A DNA stretch of 64,000 nucleotides from an uncultured Eubacteriales bacterium (GTDB lineage: Bacteria > Bacillota > Clostridia > Oscillospirales > CAG-272): assembly GCA_934402395.1 (NCBI GenBank), contig CAKRTQ010000001.1, forward strand, positions 216,014 through 280,013. The letters are read 5' to 3'. The notes beneath the pieces were generated by a model, which worked only from the letters and a program-made list of their open reading frames with translations, was not told the origin of the DNA and did no database searches. Shown here piece after piece: positions 1 to 8,199 of the stretch (its first letter is position 1; the number at the start of each line of letters is the position of its first letter). The translations under genes were made by a program, and so were the position numbers.

Positions 1-1152
1 CACAAGCAATCCGTCCGCATCCTTCGGCAAAAACGCTCCGTACGGTATATCATACGGTCTGGCAGGCTGCGAATGCCCCTCTGCCTGACCGCCGCCCGCC
101 GGGTTATGGATGTCGATGAGGAACCATGCGTTATGTACAACGGCGTCATCTCTCATTCTTCCCTCCTCCACGTCGGCGTCACATACAAGATCTATGCCGC
201 GTATGCGCCGGGACTCGCGCACACCGACGGTATCGGAGGATGACGACACCCGGCAATTTTCATATCCGGGTATATATTTGCGCAAAAGATCGGTTATCGT
301 GGCGATCTGCCCCCTTAGCTCGGCTTCGGCTTTTGCAAGTGCCGCCGGATCCAAGGGATCGATGCCATTCACCTGCGTTGCGTTTACCTCGCGCTCATCC
401 GGGTGCGTTTTGGCGTGCAGACGAACTATCGTCACGTTTTCGGGCAGCTCGCCCTCGCGGTTCTTCATCTTGCAGAATTCTCGGAATTCCATTCCCGCAA
501 ACCTGCCCGAGGGGATCTTCACCGGGTCGGAGCCGCCGAAAACGGTAATGGCATCCTCAGCAACATTCTCAAGCACAAATTCGAGCGACACGGGCTGAAG
601 CCTGCCGTCGCCGATACGCCCGATGTCGGCGTGGCAGCCGGCAAGAGCAGCCACGCAACCATCCCCCGTGCTGTCCACGATGACCTTGCCGCGCACTGCG
701 CAAAGCCCGCGCTGAGTGGCAAATATCACACCGCGCACGCATCGTCTGCCGTCGCATGGTGCGGTGATCACATCCGCGACCGCCGCGCCGAGCCACACGG
801 TAACTCCGCTCTCCGTTACGAATTCATCAAGAGCCGCCTTTGTGACCTCGCGGTCAAGCAGCACCTCGCGCCCATTGCGTGTTCTGACGAACGGAACGTC
901 GCAGCTTTTTATCCTGCGGCACACCTCATCATACATGGTCCCGCCGCTCACCGAGCCGAGAATGGGCGATATGGCTCCGGCGGTCAGCATTCCGCCGATG
1001 GTCCCGTATCTTTCAGCCAGTAAAACGCGGGCACCCTCGCGCGCCGCTGACACTGCGGCGCATATTCCCGCAGGTCCCGCCCCGCAGACTATAACATCAA
1101 ATTCGGTATCATTTAGGGGTATGTTTTTTTCGTACAGTACAGTTTTTCCCAT
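1..1152 (-). CDS. FAD-dependent oxidoreductase, 3' end cut by window edge
   Basis: 384 residues are visible and the frame is still open at base 1, so the C-terminus lies outside. The start is the ATG at 1150-1152, 9 nt after an AAGGAGAA ribosome-binding site. Near residue 25 is the dinucleotide-binding motif GAGPAGICAA, then ERYGTIGGMLT and, further on, DSTGDGCVAALAG. These are the conserved blocks of the FAD_oxidored family (Pfam PF12831-type), flavoproteins with an FAD-binding fold often found with carbohydrate utilisation genes. No signal peptide is seen, so it is probably cytoplasmic. It is divergent from the lipoprotein gene at 1297 and has no co-directional partner in view. The substrate cannot be inferred. 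Confidence 0.85.
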   Translation of the reverse strand, partial: MGKTVLYEKNIPLNDTEFDVIVCGAGPAGICAAVSAAREGARVLLAERYGTIGGMLTAGAISPILGSVSGGTMYDEVCRRIKSCDVPFVRTRNGREVLLDREVTKAALDEFVTESGVTVWLGAAVADVITAPCDGRRCVRGVIFATQRGLCAVRGKVIVDSTGDGCVAALAGCHADIGRIGDGRLQPVSLEFVLENVAEDAITVFGGSDPVKIPSGRFAGMEFREFCKMKNREGELPENVTIVRLHAKTHPDEREVNATQVNGIDPLDPAALAKAEAELRGQIATITDLLRKYIPGYENCRVSSSSDTVGVRESRRIRGIDLVCDADVEEGRMRDDAVVHNAWFLIDIHNPAGGGQAEGHSQPARPYDIPYGAFLPKDADGLLV

Positions 1153-1236
1153 GCTTACGGTTCTCCTTTACAGCACTTTATTGAATAAAATTATAGCACC
1201 CGCCGCCGAGCTTGTCAAGAAATATCGTTTTTTATA

Positions 1237-1266
1237 TTGACACGTCCGCGCCGCTGATGATATAAT
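1237..1266 (+). promoter_or_regulatory. Sigma-A-type promoter for the 1297 gene
   Basis: TTGACA (1237-1242) is followed after 18 bp by TATAAT (1261-1266). Transcription would start about 25 nt before the ATG at 1297. An AAAGG ribosome-binding site lies 8 nt before that ATG. Confidence 0.75.
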
Positions 1267-1296
1267 GTAAGAAAAAATAACGGAAAGGTCTCAGCC

Positions 1297-2184
1297 ATGA
1301 AAATGCAGTACAAGAGAATCATATCCATAGCCCTTGCCATCGCCGCAGTCGGCGCGGCGCCGATGATGTTGGCATCGTGCAGCCAGAAGCCGGAAGGCGA
1401 AAGCACCACCGAAGCGCCGGGCACCACAGAGGCTCCCGCGACCACCGAAGAACCCGAAACCGAGCCTGTTACCACCGAAACACCGAAAAAAACGCTCACC
1501 CTGCGCGTAGGCACATACAACATCAAGCACGCCGCCGATGCGAACGGCGATCTTTCCGTCATCGGAAATGTGATAAAGGACGCCGGTCTTGACATATGCG
1601 GCATCCAGGAGGTCGATTACAAGACCCGGCGTGTCGGCGGCATAGATCAGCCCGCCGCGCTCGCAGAAGCCGCAGGCATGGAATATTACAAGTTCACCCC
1701 CGCCATCGACTATCAGGGCGGCAAATACGGCACACTCATTCTTTCGCGCTATCCCATAGTGGACTTTGAATTCATTCCGCTTTATTCCGGCGGCAAGGAA
1801 GGCAGAGCGATAGGCCACGCCGTTATAAACGTTGACGGCTGCATTGTTGACTTTTTCAACACGCATCTTTCGTACGAGGAAAAAGCCCTGCGTACCAAAC
1901 AGTTCGGCGCGATACGCAAAATGCTCGACAAATGCGAGCACTACATCCTAACCGCCGATTTCAACACACAGGACTTCACCGAATTTGACACGCTCGGCTA
2001 TGGCGCGCTTGTCAACAACACCTCGCACAGATATGTGACATTTCCGAAGAGAAGCAGCGCGATAGACAACATCGTGCTTTCCGCCGGCTTCAAGATCGGA
2101 TTGACCAATACCGTTGCCAATTCGCACTCCGACCACCGTATGCTCTGGAGCGAGCTCAAACTCACATACACACCCGACAAATAA
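1297..2184 (+). CDS. Lipoprotein with endonuclease/exonuclease/phosphatase (EEP) domain
   Basis: 295 residues. A signal peptide ends in a lipobox (MMLASC, Cys about 27), followed by a Thr/Glu/Pro-rich spacer to about residue 65 that would lift the enzyme off the membrane. The rest is an EEP fold: GTYNIKH (first strand), a QEVD metal-ligand block, LILSRYPI, NTHLS, LTADFNT and a terminal SDHRMLW. All catalytic signatures of this metal-dependent phosphodiesterase family are present. The family covers nucleases, sphingomyelinases and inositol phosphatases, so the substrate is unknown. The surface location favours a scavenging role. The next gene starts 2 nt after this stop. Confidence 0.88.
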   Translation: MKMQYKRIISIALAIAAVGAAPMMLASCSQKPEGESTTEAPGTTEAPATTEEPETEPVTTETPKKTLTLRVGTYNIKHAADANGDLSVIGNVIKDAGLDICGIQEVDYKTRRVGGIDQPAALAEAAGMEYYKFTPAIDYQGGKYGTLILSRYPIVDFEFIPLYSGGKEGRAIGHAVINVDGCIVDFFNTHLSYEEKALRTKQFGAIRKMLDKCEHYILTADFNTQDFTEFDTLGYGALVNNTSHRYVTFPKRSSAIDNIVLSAGFKIGLTNTVANSHSDHRMLWSELKLTYTPDK

Positions 2185-2185
2185 T

Positions 2186-2932
2186 ATGGATGAGGAACGC
2201 GCTCTGCGCAATAATTTTTCAGAGCTTGCCGCCCGCGCCGACAACGGTTCATATTACACATATTCGGATTTTCTCGCGCTTGCCGAGCAGGATATACTGT
2301 TCGGTATGCGTCTGCCCGTTCCGGTGAGCCTTTGCGGGGGATATGACGGTGCCGAAAGACGCGTAGCCGTTTTCGGGAGTGAGGACGATCTCGGATATCC
2401 GCCCGAGCCGCCGCTCGCATTTATAAAAATCGAACCGCTGTCGCCGCGGTTTGCCGAACCGCTGACGCACCGCGACTACCTCGGGTCGATCCTCGGGCTG
2501 GGGCTGGAGCGCGATGTTACCGGCGACATTCTGCCGTCGGACGGCGCGGCATACATTATCTGCCTTGATCAGACAGCGGATTTTATAGCCGAAAACCTTA
2601 CAAAGGTAAGACACACGGCTGTAAAATGCACCCGGCTTGACGTTCTTCCCGACGTCACGGTACCCAAGCCGCAGGAAATGAGTGTTTTTGCGGCGTCCGA
2701 ACGCGCCGACGCCATATGCGCTGCGGTATTCGGACTTTCACGCAGCGAAAGCGAGCAGCTTTTTGCGCGCAAACTTATCTTTGTCAACGCGCGGCTTACA
2801 GAGGCTCCGGATGCGCGTCTCGCACCGGGAGCGACCGTTTCGGCGCGCGGGCACGGAAAATTCATCTATTGCGGGATCGAAAAAACCACGCGCAAGGGTC
2901 GCCTTTGCGTAACGGTGAAAAAATACTGCTGA
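2186..2932 (+). CDS. ylmH: YlmH-like S4-domain RNA-binding protein
   Basis: 248 residues from the ATG at 2186, which begins 1 nt after the upstream TAA; a longer in-frame start at 2114 would overlap the upstream gene and lies outside the conserved region. The block HRDYLGSILGLGLERDVTGD and the flanking IKIEPLSPRFAEPLTHRD match YlmH proteins. The C-terminal third holds the S4 fold (SRSESEQLFARKLIFVN ... PGATVSARGHGKF). YlmH family members bind RNA and have been linked to ribosome rescue; in many Firmicutes the gene sits in the division cluster (ylmBCDEFGH), which is not the case here. Confidence 0.85.
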   Translation: MDEERALRNNFSELAARADNGSYYTYSDFLALAEQDILFGMRLPVPVSLCGGYDGAERRVAVFGSEDDLGYPPEPPLAFIKIEPLSPRFAEPLTHRDYLGSILGLGLERDVTGDILPSDGAAYIICLDQTADFIAENLTKVRHTAVKCTRLDVLPDVTVPKPQEMSVFAASERADAICAAVFGLSRSESEQLFARKLIFVNARLTEAPDARLAPGATVSARGHGKFIYCGIEKTTRKGRLCVTVKKYC

Positions 2933-2968
2933 CATTACGGAATTCAATAAGATACGGTAACATACCGA

Positions 2969-3003
2969 GGGACTGTTAAAAGCATCGAGCTTTTAACAGT
3001 CCC
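2969..3003 (+). terminator. Palindromic hairpin (repeat-family copy 1)
   Basis: GGGACTGTTAAAAGC pairs perfectly with GCTTTTAACAGTCCC around a 5-nt loop (15 bp). It lies 36 nt after the YlmH stop. No run of T follows on either strand, so any terminator function rests on the stem. It belongs to the GTTAAAA...TTTTAAC hairpin family found at most convergent gene ends in this window. Confidence 0.7.
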
Positions 3004-3006
3004 CTA

Positions 3007-3044
3007 TTTACACTTAATTTACACGGGATAAAATAAATTTACAC
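3007..3044 (+). promoter_or_regulatory. Three phased TTTACAC repeats upstream of galactokinase gene
   Basis: TTTACAC occurs at 3007-3013, 3018-3024 and 3038-3044, with starts 11 and 20 bp apart (one and two helical turns). The first copy can serve as a -35 box for TAAAAT at 3029-3034 (16-bp spacing). A further TATAAT sits at 3066-3071. The phasing suggests an operator for a regulator controlling the downstream galactokinase gene. Confidence 0.45.
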
Positions 3045-3122
3045 TACAAAACAGCCCTTAAATGATATAATTATTATGCAAAAATTTGTTGTACTCCGTA
3101 ATCTGAAAGGATACAGACCGAT

Positions 3123-4412
3123 ATGAACGCAAAAGAACTTTTGGGACTTATCTCGGAGGGCGCACTTGATATGCGCCTTTCCCGTCTTTACGGTGAGGCG
3201 GGCACAGCCGCCGCGCGCAGCCGTTATATTTCAGTACTTGACGATTTCATCACGCGGTACGGCGCATCAGGCGATGTCTCCCTGTTTTCGGTACCCGGAC
3301 GCAGCGAGCTTTCCGGCAACCACACCGACCACAACCATGGCAAGGTGATAGCGGCATCCATAGATCTTGACGTAATTGCAGTTGCCGCAAAAACCGATGA
3401 CGGCACAGTTCGCGTAAAAAGCGCGGGATATCCCGAAGATATCGTTGACCTTGGCAGCTTCACCGCTCCCGATGCGGCACGCTTCGGGCATTCGGATGCT
3501 CTCATTGCCGGCGTAGCCGCCGCACTTGTCAAAAACGGAAGAAGCGTAGGAGGCTTTTGCGCCGCCACATCCTCGAACGTACTTAAGGGTTCGGGACTTT
3601 CATCCTCCGCCGCATTTGAAAACATGATAGGTCTCATCTTCTCGCACCTCTACAACAACGGTGAATCAGACTATGTTGAGATAGCACGCAATTCCCAGTA
3701 CGCCGAAAACGTGTTTTTCGGCAAGCCCTGCGGACTTATGGATCAGGTCGCCTGCGCCGCAGGCGGCATAGTCGCCATAGATTTTGCCGATCCCTCGGCT
3801 CCCGTCATCGAAAAGATGGATTTCGACCTTGACAGCTTCGGCTACCGGCTCTGCATCGTTAACACGGGCGGCAACCATGCCGATCTCACCGATGATTATG
3901 CCGCCGTGCCTGCCGAAATGAAAAATATAGCGAAATATTTCGGCAAGAGCGTACTGCGCGAACTTTCCGAGGACGAGTTTTATGCGAATATTCCCGCACT
4001 GCGCGAGAAATACGGCGACCGAGCCGTTATGCGCGCGATACACTTCTTCAATGAGAACCGCCGCGTGGATGCGCAGCGGGCAGCCCTCGCCGCGCACGAT
4101 CTTGACGGATTCTTTGACGGAGTGAGAGCCTCGGGACTTTCGTCCTTCAGATATCTTCAGAATGTTTATACCACCAAAAACATCTCGGAGCAGGGGCTTT
4201 CGCTTGCGCTTTGCCTTACCGAGCATTTCTTTGATACGCACAGTGTGCGGGGCGTTTGCCGTGTTCACGGCGGCGGATTTGCGGGAACGATACAGGCGTA
4301 CCTCCCCGCCGAAAGCGCCGACGACTATGCTGCGGCAATGAACGCAGTGTTCGGTAGCGGTGCAACATATGTTCTCCACATAAGACGCACCGGAGCGGTA
4401 AAGCTCTTCTGA
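3123..4412 (+). CDS. galK: Galactokinase (GHMP kinase)
   Basis: 429 residues; phosphorylates galactose at C1 using ATP (Leloir pathway). The N-terminal sugar-binding signature is SVPGRSELSGNHTDHNHG (canonical form PGRVNLIGEHTDYNGG). The GHMP phosphate-binding loop is KGSGLSSSAAFE. A C-terminal VHGGGFAGTIQAYLP supplies the third GHMP motif. About 40 residues precede the sugar-binding signature, longer than in E. coli GalK. The ATG at 3123 follows a GAAAGG site. galT and galE are not adjacent. A beta-galactosidase gene lies 25 kb away. The Leu-to-Ser and Glu-to-Asn changes in the signature leave a related sugar kinase possible. Confidence 0.85.
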   Translation: MNAKELLGLISEGALDMRLSRLYGEAGTAAARSRYISVLDDFITRYGASGDVSLFSVPGRSELSGNHTDHNHGKVIAASIDLDVIAVAAKTDDGTVRVKSAGYPEDIVDLGSFTAPDAARFGHSDALIAGVAAALVKNGRSVGGFCAATSSNVLKGSGLSSSAAFENMIGLIFSHLYNNGESDYVEIARNSQYAENVFFGKPCGLMDQVACAAGGIVAIDFADPSAPVIEKMDFDLDSFGYRLCIVNTGGNHADLTDDYAAVPAEMKNIAKYFGKSVLRELSEDEFYANIPALREKYGDRAVMRAIHFFNENRRVDAQRAALAAHDLDGFFDGVRASGLSSFRYLQNVYTTKNISEQGLSLALCLTEHFFDTHSVRGVCRVHGGGFAGTIQAYLPAESADDYAAAMNAVFGSGATYVLHIRRTGAVKLF

Positions 4413-4446
4413 TCTCAACCATAAATCAAAGGACCATCGCACATTC

Positions 4447-4899
4447 ATGAAAATAAACGAAAACAAACCCCGCCGCACGCAAAACAAAACTCCGGATCCT
4501 CAAAAACCGCGCAATATACGCGAGGTATTCGCCCGTGTAAACAAAAAGCACCTCATACTTCTTATCGTAAACTGCATACTGTTCATAGGGCTTTACCGCC
4601 TGCTTATCACATCGGCTTTTGAATTCATCGTTCAGAAAATAGTCGTGCTTGTGTATATGATAGGCGCAGCAGTGCTGATCCTTGCTTACGTTATCTACAA
4701 TCGCGGCTTTTCCGGGCGCGGCGTCACTCCGGATATGCTCCCCGATACAATGACGGAAAAGGAGAAGGACGACTACATAGCCGACACGGCGTCACGCGAG
4801 AAAAAGTCAAAATGGATGATGACCTTTATCATACCGATGCTTCTGGCGGTGCTTATAGATCTGTTTGATATGTATGTCATTCACAACACGGGTCTATGA
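4447..4899 (+). CDS. Small membrane protein of unknown function
   Basis: 150 residues. A very basic, Pro/Lys-rich N-terminal 35 residues precede three hydrophobic segments (about 36-54, 60-83 and 125-145), with a charged loop holding TMTEKEKDDYIAD between the second and third. I do not recognise a family. Its stop overlaps the start of the metallo-beta-lactamase gene (ATGA, 4896-4899), so the two are translationally coupled and probably one operon with rlmH. Confidence 0.75.
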   Translation: MKINENKPRRTQNKTPDPQKPRNIREVFARVNKKHLILLIVNCILFIGLYRLLITSAFEFIVQKIVVLVYMIGAAVLILAYVIYNRGFSGRGVTPDMLPDTMTEKEKDDYIADTASREKKSKWMMTFIIPMLLAVLIDLFDMYVIHNTGL

Positions 4900-5678
4900 G
4901 TGAAATAAGACTTGTGTCTCTGTTTTCGGGGTCGTCGGGCAACTGCACTGCGGTGAACTTCGGCTCCGACACACTGCTGTTCGATGCCGGTCGCTCGGCA
5001 AGAGCGATAGAACGCGGACTTTGCGATGCGGGTATCGATCCCGCCTCGGTACGCGCGATATTCGTAACGCACGAGCATACCGACCATATATCGGCACTGA
5101 GAGTGTTTACGGGAAAGCATCCGGTCCCCGTTTACGCTGCGCTCGGCACGGCGGACGCGATAACGTGCGGACATAGCGGCAGTGTCTGCCGCTGCCGCCC
5201 CCTCGATGAGATACGGATCGGCGCGGCAATGGTACGCTCATTCCATACCTCGCATGATGCCGAATGTCCCGTGTGCTACCGCGTTGACATTGAAAATGAC
5301 GGTGCTACGGTGTCTTTGGGGATCGTCACGGACACCGGGGTCATCAGCGACGGCATAAAGGAGGGCATATCGGGGTGCCGCGCCGTACTGCTCGAAAGCA
5401 ATCACGACCCAGATATGCTCCGCACAGGTCCCTACCCCGCGCCGTTAAAGCAGCGCATAGCCTCGGCGCGCGGTCATCTTTCAAATTCAGACAGCGCGGA
5501 TTTCGCTGCTTTTCTTGTCGCTCACGGCGCGCGCAAGATAATTCTTGCGCATATATCAAAGGAAAACAATCTTCCCGCACTGGCACTCGATGTGTGCCGG
5601 ACACGGCTCAGCGATGCGGGACTTGACGCCGAGGTCATAGCGGCAGATCCCATCATGTGCGTCGGCATATCGGTATAA
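4896..5678 (+). CDS. Metallo-beta-lactamase-fold hydrolase (YycJ/WalJ-like)
   Basis: 260 residues. LVSLFSGSSGNCTAV at the N-terminus and FVTHEHTDHISALRVF (HxHxDH metal site) mark the YycJ/WalJ branch of the fold; DTGVISDGI and LESNHDPDML supply the later metal ligands. In Firmicutes yycJ/walJ sits next to rlmH, as here (rlmH starts 22 nt downstream), which supports the assignment. WalJ has been linked to coordination of cell-wall turnover and replication; its biochemical substrate is not certain. Confidence 0.87.
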   Translation: MSEIRLVSLFSGSSGNCTAVNFGSDTLLFDAGRSARAIERGLCDAGIDPASVRAIFVTHEHTDHISALRVFTGKHPVPVYAALGTADAITCGHSGSVCRCRPLDEIRIGAAMVRSFHTSHDAECPVCYRVDIENDGATVSLGIVTDTGVISDGIKEGISGCRAVLLESNHDPDMLRTGPYPAPLKQRIASARGHLSNSDSADFAAFLVAHGARKIILAHISKENNLPALALDVCRTRLSDAGLDAEVIAADPIMCVGISV

Positions 5679-5699
5679 AGAGCGAACGGAGGTTTTTCG

Positions 5700-6179
5700 G
5701 TGGTCAATGTAAAAATCATCTCTGTCGGCTCGCTCAAGGAACCCTATCTGCGTGAGGCAGCAGCCGAATATGAAAAAAGGCTTTCCGCCTTTTGCCGTAT
5801 TGAAACGGTCGAACTTAAGGAAGCACGGGTACGCGATGATGAATCCGCAGCGGCAGCCGCTGCGGCGCTTGCGGACGAATCGGAACGCATTCTTGCGGCA
5901 ATACCGCCAAGGGCATTTACGGTGGCGCTTTGCATAGAAGGACGCGAAACGGATTCCCCCGGACTTGCCGGCATTATAGGCAAAGCCTGCGACACGTGCG
6001 GAAGCATATGCTTTCTGATAGGAAGCTCACACGGCCTTGACGAAAAGGTCAAGGCGGCGTGCAATATGCGCCTTTCAATGTCAAAGCTTACGTTTCCTCA
6101 CCAGCTTTTCAGAGTAATGCTGCTTGAAGCAATATACCGTTCATTCAACATCTTAAAAGGAACACGCTACCACAAGTAA
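5700..6179 (+). CDS. rlmH: 23S rRNA (pseudouridine1915-N3)-methyltransferase RlmH
   Basis: 159 residues, full family length. It starts at GTG 5700 behind GGAGG. VNVKIISVGSLKEPYLREA at the N-terminus, the SPOUT SAM-binding knot FLIGSSHGLDEKVK and the C-terminal FPHQLFRVMLLEAIYR ... YHK are diagnostic. RlmH methylates pseudouridine 1915 in helix 69 on assembled ribosomes. A short GC stem (ACCAC/GTGGT) with a T run overlaps the 3' end and the next start and could attenuate downstream transcription. Confidence 0.96.
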   Translation: MVNVKIISVGSLKEPYLREAAAEYEKRLSAFCRIETVELKEARVRDDESAAAAAAALADESERILAAIPPRAFTVALCIEGRETDSPGLAGIIGKACDTCGSICFLIGSSHGLDEKVKAACNMRLSMSKLTFPHQLFRVMLLEAIYRSFNILKGTRYHK

Positions 6180-6189
6180 GCGTGGTTTT

Positions 6190-8145
6190 TTGAAAATGAA
6201 AAATAATTACAAAAAAAGCGCACCGGGGCGCGATGCGGTACACATTGCGGCAATTGCCGTTTTTGTTGTTGCTGCATCATTTGTATGCCTTATCGCAGCG
6301 GGATTTATCGGAATCCGGCTGCCGGGGGGCAGCAGCGATACCGAACGCACAAAAACGCCGGGCGAGCTTGCGTATGAAAGCTACCTGGCGGGGCTTACGT
6401 CCGCCCCGTACTCCCACGACACCAAAACGCCGGAAGATACGACCGGGGGAACGACAACGCGCCCGCGTGACGACGCCCCTGTCGTTTATCCGTCCATTGA
6501 TGCCCTTATCGCCGACGGATACCGCGTAACATACGAGCCCTTCAGCTCCGGAATGAAGCTTGCGGCGATCCTGCCCGGCGGGCGCGCCATGCCGTATGAG
6601 CACTCCTTCGGCACGCTCAAAATCGTCAAGGTGCTGAGGGCGGAAACGCTTGAGGAAGGCGGACAGCTCTACGAATCAATTACCGATGAGGTGACCGTAA
6701 GGAATGCAATAGAGCCTTACATGGGATATATTCTTTACGACAACGGCGATATGACGATATCGATCTACCGCGCGGACGGAAGCCTTGTCTGCACTCTTGA
6801 CGATGACAAGCTGAATCCCGCATATACGCGGGACAGCCAAAACCGTCCCCTGTTTACATCCGGAGGAAAGTATTATTACCTCGATGAAAATGCCTGCGAG
6901 CTTGTCGAAGTTGATTTTGACCGCAAGTTTGACGGCAGAGGTCTGTTTTTTGACTACGCGCCGAATTACGGAATAAACGATGACGAACGTTTCGGCGTGC
7001 TCTGGCAGCGTGAGCCGGTAACTCTCAGCTACCTGCTCGACCGAAGCAGCTATTACACAAGATTCAAGGTAGACCCGCGTGTGGCACGCGTTCTTTATGA
7101 GCTCGACCCCGACTTTGCCGAAAAGGTCGCGGTACGTCAGGCAGGCGGACATTACTACAACTATCCGTTCAAGCTTGCGCTCGACAAGGCAAAAGCGGAC
7201 ATTGAACGCGAAAGAGCCGAGGCAGCCACAGCGGAAAGCGCCGCACCGACGCCCGAGCCTGTGACAGAACCTCTGCCGGAGACGACCGGCGAGGATATTA
7301 CGGTGCCGGACACACCGCCTGTCCCCGATGAGCCTGCCTATCCCGTTACGGATGCCACGACCGGCACCGGAACGGAGACAGAAGCACCGACAGAAACAGA
7401 TGTTCCGACAGAGACAGAAGCACCGTACGACCCGATGCTTGAGGTATCTGTGACATTTGATGCTCCCCGCTATTATTACGGACCATCGCTTGATAATCCG
7501 AGATTCGGCGGCGGTTACGCCCACGCCTATGCGTTTTCAGAGGGCTATGCCTGCGTGGTGGACGATTACGGTGTGCTCAAGGTCATAAACACCTCTGGCA
7601 GAGTCACGGCGAGACTGCGCTACGAATACCGCACCGATGCCGCGCACGGTTACACATATATGGTGCGGACATATTACCAGCCGTTTTACCAGGACATTTA
7701 CAGCCTCGGCTACTACTATTTCGACCACGGTCTTATGCGCGTACGCGTGTTGGAGCATGAGCTCAACGAGGGCGATGTGGTGAACTACATCACCGCCGAT
7801 TACGATATCCTGATAGATCCGTACGGTAATGAGTTTGAACTCCCTGCGGGGTACCGTCTTGTATCCTACTCGGAAGGAATATTGCTTCTCGAACGTGACG
7901 GCAGGTATGGCTACTATCACCGCGATGGCTACTGGGTAGCACAGCCCGTGTACACCTATGCAATGCCTTTTGTTGAAGGGATCGGCATACTCGGCGATGC
8001 GGACGGTCCGCGCGGTGCGATAGATGCCGCGGGCAATGTTATAATCCCGTTTGACTACGAGGAAATAACCACGCCTTCAAGCGGCGTGATAGCCTGTTAT
8101 TCCGAATCCGACGGATGGCTGCTGCTTGCAAAAGTGAGCCAATGA
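6190..8145 (+). CDS. Membrane-anchored WG-repeat surface protein
   Basis: 651 residues from TTG 6190 (ATG 6196 is the alternative; no clear ribosome-binding site). One transmembrane segment (about 17-42) is followed by an extracellular region. A Thr/Glu/Pro linker around residues 350-415 separates an N-terminal part from a C-terminal part with WG-repeat-like units (GYACVVDDYGVLKVIN, LLERDGRYGYYHRDGYWV, GAIDAAGNVIIPFDYEEI). WG repeats form beta-rich, probably ligand-binding surfaces; no enzymatic motif is seen. Its TGA lies inside a 28-bp palindrome shared with the convergent gene. Confidence 0.75.
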   Translation: MKMKNNYKKSAPGRDAVHIAAIAVFVVAASFVCLIAAGFIGIRLPGGSSDTERTKTPGELAYESYLAGLTSAPYSHDTKTPEDTTGGTTTRPRDDAPVVYPSIDALIADGYRVTYEPFSSGMKLAAILPGGRAMPYEHSFGTLKIVKVLRAETLEEGGQLYESITDEVTVRNAIEPYMGYILYDNGDMTISIYRADGSLVCTLDDDKLNPAYTRDSQNRPLFTSGGKYYYLDENACELVEVDFDRKFDGRGLFFDYAPNYGINDDERFGVLWQREPVTLSYLLDRSSYYTRFKVDPRVARVLYELDPDFAEKVAVRQAGGHYYNYPFKLALDKAKADIERERAEAATAESAAPTPEPVTEPLPETTGEDITVPDTPPVPDEPAYPVTDATTGTGTETEAPTETDVPTETEAPYDPMLEVSVTFDAPRYYYGPSLDNPRFGGGYAHAYAFSEGYACVVDDYGVLKVINTSGRVTARLRYEYRTDAAHGYTYMVRTYYQPFYQDIYSLGYYYFDHGLMRVRVLEHELNEGDVVNYITADYDILIDPYGNEFELPAGYRLVSYSEGILLLERDGRYGYYHRDGYWVAQPVYTYAMPFVEGIGILGDADGPRGAIDAAGNVIIPFDYEEITTPSSGVIACYSESDGWLLLAKVSQ

Positions 8146-8199
8146 CCAAAAGGGGCTGTAAAAAACTCAAATGAGTTTTTTACAGCCCCTTTTGGTCAT
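8142..8199. terminator. Perfect 28-bp palindrome, bidirectional terminator (repeat-family copy 2)
   Basis: Arms 8142-8169 and 8172-8199 pair without mismatch around a 2-nt centre. Each strand has an A/T-rich inner part (AAAAAACTC / GAGTTTTTT). Both convergent genes end inside it: TGA at 8143-8145 on the plus strand and TGA at 8198-8196 on the minus strand. Confidence 0.9.

Noticed and set aside
6160..6196. Terminator between rlmH and the WG-repeat gene
   Set aside because: The stem is only 5-7 bp and the next start codon lies in the T run; noted as possible attenuation but too weak to list as a feature.
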